Assembly (NCBI GenBank): GCA_017506865.1
Contig: JAFCMP010000110.1
Span: forward strand, 1 to 64,000
DNA from: Tribonema minus
Taxonomy: Eukaryota; Sar; Xanthophyceae; Tribonematales; Tribonemataceae
Direction: 5' to 3'
Length of the DNA: 64,000 nt
The notes beneath the pieces were generated by a model, which worked only from the letters and a program-made list of their open reading frames with translations, did no database searches and had not been told where the DNA came from. Position 1 is the first letter of the stretch; the number at the start of each line of letters is the position of its first letter. Below, piece by piece: positions 29,515 through 39,769 of the stretch. Position numbers and translations under genes: made by a program.

Positions 29515-32500
29515 GTTGTGCACACCATCAGGCACTGCTGGCCGCCATGCGAGAGGAGCTCAAGAGCAAGCGCCACGAGCTGGAGACTCTGCGCACGCAG
29601 CTGACTGCCGAACGCGCATCGCTGTCCGCATCAGAAGTGAGATGATGTTGTGAAGCAGCTTATGATGTATTTCTGTTCGGCTTGTTAATGTGCAACTTAC
29701 AAGTGTTCGGCTTGTAAGTGTACATCAGGATCACAGACGCGAGTCGACAGCAACTGACGGTAGCATCTGACGGTTTCAACTGACGGCCGAGCGGGCATCG
29801 CTGTCTGCATCAGCGGTGAGACATGATTGTGAAGCAGCTCACGACGATTTTCTGTTCGACTTGTTTTTTGTGTTCAGCTGGTATAAATATGTGTTTGGCT
29901 TATTGAGGTGTGCCAGGATTACAGACGTGTGTCGGCAGCAGCTGACGGCCGAACGCGCATCGCTGTACGCATCAGCGGTGAGACATTGTTGTGAGGCAGC
30001 CAATGATGTGTTTCTGTTTGGCTTTTAGTGTGCATCTAATGTGGCCGGCTTATTAGTGTGCCTTAGGATTACAGACGTGTGTCGGCAGCAACTGGCGGCT
30101 GAGCGTGCATTGCTGTCCGCATCAGCGGTGAGACATTGTCGTCAAGCAGCTTATGATGCTTTTCTGTTCGACTCATTATATGTGTTCGGCTTATTGAATA
30201 TGTGTTTGGCTTATTAAGGTGTGTCAGGATTACAGACGTGTGCCGGCAGCAGCGACGACTGAGCGCACAGCGCTGTCTGCATCTGCGGTGAGACATGGTT
30301 GTGCACCAGCATACTGCATACTTTATATTCCGCTTATTAACGCGCATCAGGATTACAGACGCATGCCGGCAGCAGTAGATTGTTGCTGCTGAAACACTGC
30401 ATCTTGTTGCGCCCTTCTGGCACCTCGGTCCTTTGTAACACTACACATGGGGACGACAATCGTACAACTGCAACATCATTGGTAAAACTTTACCAGAATA
30501 TTACTATGCAGAACTCATGCGATGTGAAAGCTCTGACACTGCCTGTGCCATTGCAAGCCGCACCAGTATGCTGTGGCTGCTTACCACTATCTCATATCCC
30601 CTTACCGAGTGGACACTATACTGACGATGCTCCCAGATGTCAATGACGGTTGTGGCCTGGCTGCAGAAAAATCACTTGTGCCATGCTGAGTGTTCAACTT
30701 GTGCTGCATGCGCTGCAAACAGACGGCCCTCTCTGCAAAAGAACAAGAGCTGGCAAGCGCAACGGCAGGGATGGATGCCGCAACTGCAGCGAAAGACGCA
30801 GAGCTGCAGCTGCTGCGGACAGAGTTGAGCGCTGCCACGGAGAAATTGGCGGCCTCCCAGACCCTTGTCACCACTTTAGAGAAAGGTCTATCGTATCAAT
30901 GTCGTTTCAAAGTGATTGACGTGCGCATTGAGACACTTTCAGGTTCTTACAAGATAAATGTAGAGGCCCAGTGGTGGCAAGCTTGACATCAATCGTCTGA
31001 GCATTCGCACGCCCTAAGCCCTGAGCGAGAACTGATGTAACTTTCATCATCAAGTCAGCGGGCAGTGGCTGCAAGTGCCAGATAGGAGGCCTCTTCAAGC
31101 GTCATTGCGACATCCAAGTGAACTGCCACGATGAGGACTCTGAAGAAACACTTTGAAACAATCATATGAATTGGCAATGTGAAAGACTGCTGTGACTGAT
31201 TACTATGGGATAATTACAGTTGACCAGGCGGCATGAGGTTCAATCTTGTCAACACGACGGCTAGCTGCACTGCTTGGGCACTTGGATTAATCACAGCATT
31301 TCTTTGCAGTGATGATTTAGATGACTGACACACAATGTCAAACGTCACGGCTAGTTGCAAATGACGCCAGAAGCAATGACAGTCATCATACTACCCACAA
31401 CATTTTGTCAAGCTGCGATTAACAAGACGTTCTGTTGCGCATTTCTGAGAAGGTGAAGCTGACACCATGCATCCATGAATGCGCACAGAAATGACAACCA
31501 GTCAATAACACCTTCCTACTCTTCATGAGAACAATACTTCTGAAGTATGTTTATTCATATTTGTTTTGTATGCTTGCAACCTTAACATTGGCAACACTGT
31601 CACAGAAGGAGGACAGATATCGCGAGCTGCCTTCATCACCATGCATTGTACTGCTGTGCCTGAAATGTCCCGCAGGCAACACATGCACATGAGGAAGATA
31701 GAATACGCGAGCTGACTGACAAGGTCGCTGCAAACAATGCCGGCGTCGCTGAGCTGTGGACACAGCTGACGGGCATACAAAAGAATCGTCAGGGAGCCGT
31801 CGACGCAACGCCAGCAACTGCGCGCAACGCCATAGAGGTATATACTCATGAAATTAGGCTCATGCAGGGAAAGCGCCATACTAGAATAAGGGCAAGGGTG
31901 AGGTTATAGCAGTACGGCGCGCTGTATACTACGTAGGGCAAGGGTTAGGTGTTGGAAGTACTGCCTTCACGCATCCAAGAGAATCTTCAGGGGGCCGTCG
32001 GCGCAACGGCAGCGACTGTACGCAGCACCACGGAGGTATTTGGGCTCATTGTGACAGTTGCAAGTGGCGTGCGGGATCAATTTGCGCATCTCAGAGTGAC
32101 CACATGATCGACCTTGCAGTACGCTGAGCGGCTTGGTCAAACCCAGTTGGCCCTGTTCCCACCTTTGCACACGCTACTGCTGGCCTAGCTCAGTAGGGTT
32201 GGGGCTTGATTTACGGTGGAGTCGGATTATAGAGGTGCAGCGGTCATTGCGTTTGAATCTGAAAGGGGCAGCCAGTGCATCACCATTGATGGAATGCAGC
32301 GCTATAGGGGTGCATACTTTTGAAATTGGGCTTATGCAGGGACAGTGGCACACTAGGCTTAGGGCGAGGGTGGCGTGCTAGGGTCAGGGTTTAGATTACT
32401 GCCTTGACGGCATATACTGCATGGGATTGTTACTCCACGTATGAGCTGTCGCCAGCAGCTGCTTGCAGCACCACAACGGCACAGCAGTCGTCTGAGTGTT

Positions 32501-35500
32501 ACCCGATGAGGGTTAGGGCAAGGTCAACGTTAGGGTTAGAGTCAGGGTAAAGGCTACGTGATGGTCAGAGTTTGTCAGGCCCGCTGCATGTAGCTTTGCT
32601 GCTGCCTCAGCCCCCGTGTGGCGACCCATCACAATGCTGGCGTTTGCCTGACACATGATGTGTGTATGTATGCACCACTACAGGAAGGTCAGCCTCGCGA
32701 GGACGCTGCAGCGCGCCAGCAGCTGAGCAGCAATCGAGCGGAGATACAGCAACTCAAGGACAGACTTGACAATGCAGTGGCCACGCATGTAAGTCGACCC
32801 ACACCGAACGTGCTAGTTGTGGTCAAATCGTCAAGTATTCATTTTTTTGCGTCAGCGCATTTTGACAATCAGCAAAGCATCAAGGCTTGCAGGGTGGCGG
32901 CGTGTACAAGTTTGAAAAGTGGCAGGGACAAGTGACCTAACAATCAAGAAATTTGCACTAGTTGAAGTCTGTTGTCTTTGAGGTACAAGTCGACCCACAC
33001 CGAACGTGCTAGTTGTGGTCAAATCGTCAAGTATTCATTTTTTTTGCGTCAGCGCATTTTGACAATCAGCAAAGCATCAAGGCTTGCAGGGTGGCGGCGT
33101 GTACAAGTTTGAAAAGTGGCAGGGACAAGTGACCTAACAATCAAGAAATTTGCACTAGTTGAAGTCTGTTGTCTTTGAGGTACATTGACGTGTCATCCTT
33201 ATCATCTGTTGTTGCATGATTAAGGGCGCGAGACGCATTAAACGGTCAGCTGCCACGCATGTTTGCTGAAGCATGCTGATGTAACCTGGCACATGTATTT
33301 CAAGGTGCTTTGGTGTTGCTATGTGTAGGTGACTCTCAACATTGAAGTACAGATGAAGTGGGTACTTTTGAATGATCGCAAGCACACACATGCGCCAAGA
33401 AACGGCATGCTTTTGGGGCCTTGGTGGCTGCGGATGACTCAACCTCAACTGGCAACGGATGTGCTTCTCAGGGGTCGGGTTGACCCTAACCCTAACCCCA
33501 ACCCAGCTGCTGAGATGCCAACTTAGCACTGCTCACAATTTGACGGAGCAGCAATGGATTTTGAAGTTGCAGTTCAAGATGCTTAGCAAATGCATTCAAA
33601 TGCACAGATTGCTCCCACCGTGTCAAATTCTCTACTGACGCCACCAACGGCTTGCAATGTGCTGCATCAGTCCCGCAAGATGGAGGAACTCAGCGGTGAG
33701 CTCAATGAGAAGGCTTCGCAAGTGCGGCAGCTGCGCCTAGACATGGGGAGGCAGCAGCAGGAGCACAGTGAGCGGCTGGCGGCGCTTCGCGGAAGGCTCG
33801 GAGAGGCCAATGTGAGCCTTAACAATTGTAGATGATGATGCGGTGGTGTTGCTATGTACGCATGCACCTGTGGACTTGTAGTTGTGAAGGCCCCAAGTGA
33901 GGCCGGGTGTGCTATATATGCATTCTAGGGTTTCCTTATGCAGCAGCCTAGTCTGCACTGATGTACTTCCATGCAATTCTGTCTATTTTGAGGAACACAA
34001 CATGTCACATGCATAAACTTGAACAATGCGCCTGTCGAATGTTCAGTCGTGTTTTCACAACCACTGGCATGTGCACAGATGCCATGCCGGTTTCAGGAGC
34101 CGCCTCACGGCAGAGCTCGCTGCCGTCTGTGCTGTGTTTAGTCGAAGTGAAGGCCATCGCTGAGCGCTGCTATTATCATGAACCACACCAACAGTCAGGG
34201 AGAGAAAGTGCAGCAGTGCTCCTCCTCGCCACGGCCACATCGCATTAAAATGGCCTCAAATCCGGCCAAACCAAAGCTACAAACAGCACAAGGGTACTTC
34301 AAGTTGAAGTGTACTCAACGTTGTCACAACGCTCAAACGCTGCGCAGGAGGCGCTGGCCACGAAGGGGCGCAGTGTCGCCGACCTCCAGGTGCAACTTCA
34401 AGAGAAACTGCAGCAGCAGATCACCCTGGAGCGAGAGTTGGCGGGTGCGCGTGCACAGCTGGCCGCGGCACTGCAGCAGCCCCTCAGCGCTCAGGAGGCT
34501 CGCTCCCCGGACCATGCGGTATGTATTGTCAACGGACTATGCCGTATGTGTCGCTGTCGCGCTTAGGAGGCTCGCACCCCGGATCACTGTGGGTGTGTGG
34601 CATTTGTAGACTTTGAGTTCAAATCGCACAAGGGCCTGGGGGGGGCTATTATTTAGTGATTTTTTTGTAACACTACCTCCACAACGGTATTTAATGGTGG
34701 AAGGCACTTGCGGCTAACCATCCCTTGTCACCTAGAGCTCAACGATCTTTTTTATTCGTTTTTCATTTAACACTGGTTGAGCCAGTAACGCGCTGCCCTT
34801 GGGCTGCTGACTACATGCGTTGGTTTATGTTGCAACACATGAAGTTTTGCAAAAGGCCTCATTGCATGACTTTGTTGCACTGACGTTGGCACCGCTAAGC
34901 GCAATCAATGGAGCACTGCAGGCGGCAGCGGCGCATCAACACTCAGCACTGCCTGTTCCTGCGTGCAGCACAGTCAGTGTTCCGTTCATCGTGCAGACGT
35001 GTGTGATCCAGGAGCAGCTCCGTCTTTCCACACGCTGTCGCCAACAAAAACCGGCTCTCCTGAGGACAGAAAGCACACACGAGTTCAACCGGACAACTTG
35101 ACCTCCCCCCCGCAGGCCGCTGCAGCGCTCTTTCGTGAGACCTTTGAAGGAGGAGGGAGCGCGTATTGACAAATTACATTGTGCGCGCGCTGGCAAACTT
35201 CAACTTGTGACCTCCCGCCCCCAAGCTGCTGCAGCGCTCCGTCGTAAGGCCCTCCAGGACGCGGGCGCGTGCACTGACAAACTTCAACTTGTCTGTGCTG
35301 AAAAACTTCAACTTGTGACTTCTGCCCCAGCTCCTGCGGCATTCCATTGTGAGAATGCGAGCGCGCGCGCTGAAGATCTTCAACTTGTGCACACGCTGAC
35401 AAAGTTCAACTTGTGACTTCCCGCCCCTCCAGCTGCTGCAGCGCTCCATCGTGAGGCCCTCGAGGACACGGGCGCGCGCCCTTGACGTGTCGCCACCTGG

Positions 35501-36712
35501 CAGGCCTCAGGCGCCGCACCAGGCCACCGACTCAGCTGCAGGGCATGGCAGGGCTCAGCGCTGGTGGACGGAGCCGCTGTCACCTCCCGCAGCAGCAGCG
35601 GCAGCAGCAGCAGCAGCAGCGGCGGCGGCGGCAGTGCCCGTCGCTGTTGCGGCAGATGCTGTGGCAGTGATCAGCTCGCAGCGCGGAGCGTCACCTGTTG
35701 TTGCAGCTGGTCAGCGCGCGTCTGCTGCCTACAGGTGTGGACTGGGCACGCCTCTGAGGTCAGCATGCTGTATGTAGCATGACGTTCAACGTCGCAATGA
35801 GGAATCAACTGATGCACGACCCAAAAACGCATAGGCTCAGTGAGCAAAAGAAGCTGCTCAGTATGGATCGAGCCTTGAGCTACAGTCTGCATCATACCGC
35901 GTGCGCACGCTGCATGCATACCTCACAGTTGAAGTCTGATCTTCTTGGAATGAAATTGTGGAACACACTTTAACTTCACAGCATTGGGGTGGACGTACGG
36001 CCTAGTGGAGCGCATTTATACCTAAATTCGGGTTGACTGGTCGCACTTCATTGTGAAACGTCTGCCTGTGTATGGCTTGCGAAGATCACGCCACCTTTGT
36101 CGACGCTCATGCACGTCGTCATGGATATGACAGCAGGCATGCTCCTGCATAATTTTTAAACAAAGCTGAACACTGAGCCACTCTCAACCTGCTCATGCCG
36201 TCCTTTGCCCAGCAGCGCTTGAGTTGGTTGAGGTGATAATCAGCTCAAGGAAGGCCCCGAGCGCTCCTGGTGTAATCTAGACCTTGACAAGTTTCTTAAC
36301 CACGTCATCAATTGAAGCTTACACTCAACGTGGCGTGGTTGAAGCTGACTTGAATGTGCAAAGTAGATGCAGCGCACAAACTCATGATGAGAGGCACCGA
36401 CAGGTCGAGGTTCACGGCTGCAGCTTGCCTCTATGCGCAATCGGTGAACTGAAATTGAAGCACCGCTTGGGCTGCATGCAGCTTCAAGTCGCCTCACCGA
36501 TTGGATGATGAAGCTGTTGCGCTTGCCTCTGCACAAAGGCGATTATCATTGATACATACAGTACCCCTCTCAAGTACTGATATTTCTGCCCGCATTGCCT
36601 CAGGTCCACTGCCCAGCCCACGGTCGACTTTGCGGTGCCGTGGCAGGCCGACGACGCAGCCCCTGCCGAGTCGAGCGCTGCTGAGACAACCGTTGCCAAG
36701 GCAGGAAAGTGA
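26352..36712 (+). CDS. multi-exon coiled-coil protein, function unknown
   Basis: Exons supported by open frame, GT-AG sites and mostly phase-0 junctions: 26352-26432, 26968-27087, 28912-29016, 29532-29636, 30723-30885 (3' end uncertain), 31676-31837, 32684-32788, 33671-33811, 34348-34518, 35433-35734 and the terminal 36604-36712. A 51-nt exon at 34922-34972 is possible. Further exons between 27.1 and 28.9 kb are likely missed. The translated exons are nearly continuous heptad sequence (for example QLTAERASLSAS, LSGELNEKASQVRQLRLD, ITLERELAGARAQLAAAL). Three exons are exactly 105 nt, that is 35 residues or five heptads. The 35.4-kb exon is a disordered poly-alanine stretch. The end reads TVDFAVPWQADD and closes with TVAKAGK. 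Golgin- or centrosome-like proteins have this architecture, but none is identified. Introns are full of exon-edge duplicates. Confidence 0.65.
27180..27900 (+). repeat. dispersed copies of an exon end plus donor site
   Basis: The end of the exon at 26968-27087 (CAGCTCAATGTGAGTCAGTGCTC across the exon-intron border, reported here in part) recurs near 27220, 27505 and 27805. Shorter GTGAGTCAGTGCTCA motifs lie between. All are in the following intron. Confidence 0.75.
29474..29513 (+). repeat. CTG triplet repeat beside a splice acceptor
   Basis: About 13 pure CTG units, ending 18 bases before the acceptor of the exon at 29532. It occupies the place of the polypyrimidine tract. Confidence 0.95.
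29777..30287 (+). repeat. tandem copies of a 39-nt exon end with splice sites
   Basis: The last 39 nt of the exon at 29532-29636 (29598-29636, QLTAERASLSASE) recur at 29777-29815, 29939-29977, 30089-30127 and 30250-30287, about 150-160 bases apart. The second and third copies keep CGGCAG before and GTGAGA after, and are 39 nt in phase 0. They could therefore be included as 13-residue exons. The first lacks an upstream AG and the fourth is 38 nt. Confidence 0.85.
31978..32385 (+). repeat. copies of an exon end and its intron start
   Basis: 31978-32035 repeats the end of the exon at 31676-31837 up to GAGGTAT. 32306-32355 repeats the first 45 bases of the intron after 31838 (GAAATTAGGCTCATGCAGGG-like). 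Confidence 0.75.
32791..33183 (+). repeat. 196-bp tandem duplication in an intron
   Basis: Two copies, starting near 32791 and 32987, differ visibly only by one T in a T-run. The duplication begins 2 bases inside the intron, after the donor of the exon at 32684-32788. Confidence 0.93.
33871..33960. repeat. fragment related to the sequence at the 3' end of the retrotransposon ORF
   Basis: TGGACTTGTA, then AAGGCCCCAAGTGAGGCCGGGT, abbreviated here, and GCAGCAGCCTAGTCTGC match 11976-12060 in the same order and orientation. That stretch spans the stop codon of the large non-LTR ORF and the sequence just after it. This copy lies in an intron of the coiled-coil gene. Confidence 0.75.
34681..34747 (+). 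repeat. dispersed repeat, copy 1 (inverted partner at 60.7 kb)
   Basis: The sequence containing GGAAGGCACTTGCGGCTAAC and TCCCTTGTCACCT is repeated in reverse complement at 60681-60743. The two copies differ at only a few positions. It lies in an intron of the coiled-coil gene. Confidence 0.88.
35117..35432 (+). repeat. three degenerate copies of an exon start
   Basis: The start of the exon at 35433 (CTGCTGCAGCGCTCCATCGT) is preceded by related copies near 35117, 35226 and 35331, period about 107. They are separated by AAACTTCAACTTGTGACTTC-type spacers. Two keep an AG in front. Confidence 0.85.
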
Positions 36713-37978
36713 GCAGCTCTGCCATGCTGAAGAAGAGTTTGAAAACCGCGTCCATCACAAGAACCAAATGACGCACGGAGGAGTCAGCGTGGACAGTTGC
36801 GATGCGTCATTCGCCCAGCTTGAGTAGGGCATGTAATGCCATCGAGAGGAGCGCAGCCTGCGGTGTCAAATCAAGTGATGCGCGTGCGCTGTGCCGGGGG
36901 AGCAGGCCTGGCTTACACTGATTCCAGGGCTACACCCCCTTAGTGCTTGACGGCACCCACGGGCTTGAAGCGCTAGAAAAAGCAAAGGACGCTTTAAAAA
37001 TCAAACATTGATGGTGGTTAGGCAGGGGCAGCAGAGGAGTAGCAACAATGTCCTGGGTCCAGCTCCATCAGCTCATGCTTACAGCGGTGATTGGCGCGCA
37101 TTATTTACGTGAGGGAACAGTTCTGATGAAGCGCATACGGGGGTTCGCGGGGATGGCAGTGGGCAAAGCAACTTGAAAGCGGACGTCATACACGTGACGA
37201 TTGAAGCGTCAGCGGCTGCAAATACGATCGTGCCAGTGGGGGCGCTCGTTTCAGCAGTGGTGTAGTGCCCAAAGGGCGTGATGCAAGCCAAAATTGGGGC
37301 CCAGAACCACACACCATGATCTGTCATGTTAAATGAGGCGTGTCTGGTGGAACTGGCAAGTGCTGAACAGGAAGGCCAAGCCGAGAATTACAGGCCCAGA
37401 TAAGCTGCAATGCTGTTTGATGTCCGTTAAGTAAAGGGTCACGGTGACCGCCGCCGCAGATGCACACACTCTCTTGCGCTCTCTGATCTGCGTTTGATGG
37501 TCCTGTTCGATGGTCATGTACTTGTATATGCGGGTCTCTAGCAACATACTCAAGTTGGTGCAGATGTGGTGCCACACACATACGTATGATATTGAAGTCA
37601 ATGCATGCCTAGCATCAAGCATCACATAATTCAGAAGCACAAACTTTATATTGTATTTACGCGACCTTCACAAATCTATCGCCAAATGGTTTGCAACGTC
37701 TAGCAGACATGGCAGCATCCGCCTTGACCACTAGCATCGACTTGCAAATGCGCTCCATTGGGGCAAGGTTCGGCGCCGCTTCAATGCAACAGCTGCACAG
37801 CATTCGACAGATGACATGCTTTGCTGGTTGCTCCATTGTATGTACAGCACATGCATGAGAGCCAGACTGTGCAGCCCGGCTGAGCCCGCATCATGGGGTC
37901 CGTCCTTGACTGGAGCATGCCATGACAATTGACGCTTTTGCGATCCGTTTTACTGTTGCTGCTTCAGTGCCTTTGCAT
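36713..37978. other. intergenic stretch after the coiled-coil gene
   Basis: No gene recognised on either strand. The open frames present are short and have no coherent composition. Confidence 0.5.
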
Positions 37979-38127
37979 GTACTTTTTATTAATTCTCGCT
38001 CAGGGCGCGAAAAAGCCCAGATGATTGGCATCTAGCTGTAAGGAATCTACATGTCGTATGACAGTCTGAAAGTGTCGCAACGACAACCACTCAAACGCCG
38101 CCGCTGCCAAATGGCATCTCGGGGTCC
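37979..38127 (+). repeat. dispersed repeat family, copy B (uninterrupted)
   Basis: Matches copy A at 23 kb across the hAT insertion point. The single CGTATGAC target lies at 38055-38062. GCATGTAC occurs just before and just after the copy. Confidence 0.92.
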
Positions 38128-38210
38128 ATGTACTTTGCATGTACTTCAAAGTGAAATGTCAAACTTTCCAAACAACAGGCATGCTGTGAGCACACCACAT
38201 CGGAAGCGCT

Positions 38211-38311
38211 GTACTTTTTTTTAATCCTCGCTCAGGGCGCGAAAACTTTGAAAGCCCAGACGAATGGCATCTAAGCTTGCAGTGCTGTACGGAATCTACA
38301 TGTTGTGTGAC
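38211..38311 (+). repeat. dispersed repeat family, copy C (diverged)
   Basis: GTACTTTTTT, TCGCTCAGGGCGCGAAAA, AGCCCAGA-GAATGGCATCTA and GGAATCTACATGTTGTGTGAC line up with copies A and B, with small insertions. The right third is missing. Confidence 0.8.
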
Positions 38312-39769
38312 AGAGGTCATGCTGGCTACTCGCAGTGTGAGCGGTTGCCGTCTGGTGCTGCTGCCGCTGAGAACTGCTGCTGCGGAGTCCTCCAACATCT
38401 TGGTCCAGAATCTGAAGCCGTGACCAAGCAACTGCCAATGTGCCGCGCCATCCACTCTTCTCCCGCAATGCGCGCATTCTGTGCAATGCTCAACACAATT
38501 GCAAGTAGAAGTACCACATTCACACACTGGCTCTCTGGTTGCATATGTTTGCAGCGGGCTCGGTGTCCATCGTGCTATGAGTGCTGCTCGCGAGCAAATG
38601 TCAATTGATGTTTGATGATGATCTCGACATGAGAGTTTTCAGTGTCACATGTTTTAGTGCCCCGCTTTGTGCTGTGCCGTTGCTGCGCGCCTTGTGCATG
38701 CATGCGCGTGCATGCTGCTTCACGTTGCTGCTGCCATGAGCTCTTGCTCTGTCTGCTCCAAGTACCATGAGGAGCCTGTATGCATGCAACATTCATGCGC
38801 ATGCGCGCAGTGATGTTTGCTGGTATAATTTGCTGTCATGGGCTGTGATCTGCCGTGCTACATCATCATAGAATGTAGATATATGTATATGTATGTACGA
38901 TGTAAGCATGTTGCGCATGTATGTATGTACGATGACAATTCATTGCATAATGCGCATGTATGCATGTATGATTCAATGCAATTGCGCATGCTCTGTTTTG
39001 CATAGGTGGCGACAGATTGTACAATTCATCAGTTGCTTGGGCACGATTCAAGAAACTGTTTCAGAAGACATTGGCTTGAGTGTACGACAGTCGCGCTCAC
39101 GACATGAGGAGAGGCAGAATGATTCCAGCACAGCAAGACACCGCATTTGAGTTGCTTGAATGTGCCAAACAAGGGGTTGCTCTCACTTCACAAGCCTAAT
39201 CAATAGCAGAGCATTATAGCTGCACCAATCACTTCCCAACACACAAGCAAAGTGATGAAAAAAACGCAAAAGCTGTGACACGAATGCCGCACGTTTGTTC
39301 ACACTGGGAGGTGCATTGGTGGCATACCATGGACATTCTCACATTCGCAATGCGTAGCCGCCGGATGTGCTGGGTCTGGGCAACTTGAAGTGCACAGCGC
39401 GCGCGACAGATCTCATCTCATCTACAGAAGAAATTGACACAAAACTTGGGTCACAGACGAATAGAACCACCTGCTTGACTCAGGCGACAACGACGAATGC
39501 TGCTGGCTTTCGGCACCCCCGCTCTACCTATGCCAGGAGCCTGCCAGAATTGGCGCAGCCTTGTTTCGAGCAGGGAAGCTGAGGCTTGGGGATTGCCAAT
39601 GCTGGCGCTGTACAAGGTGTGAGTGCAAGTGTACGCCCCTTTTCAGGTGGAACAGTTCTTCAATCGCGAAGAGCAGTGTCCCTGGCGGCGCAGCGTGTTC
39701 CCCGCCCTTTCTTCTTCAAAGTAGAGCGTTTTCAGGGAAGACTTGAAGTGACGCCCACTTCAACTTCAA
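38312..39769. other. intergenic stretch before the RNR1 stop codon
   Basis: No gene recognised. It includes a local cluster of GCGCATGTATG repeats at 38880-38995 and CTTCAACTTCAA at 39758-39768, immediately after the RNR1 stop codon. Confidence 0.5.
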
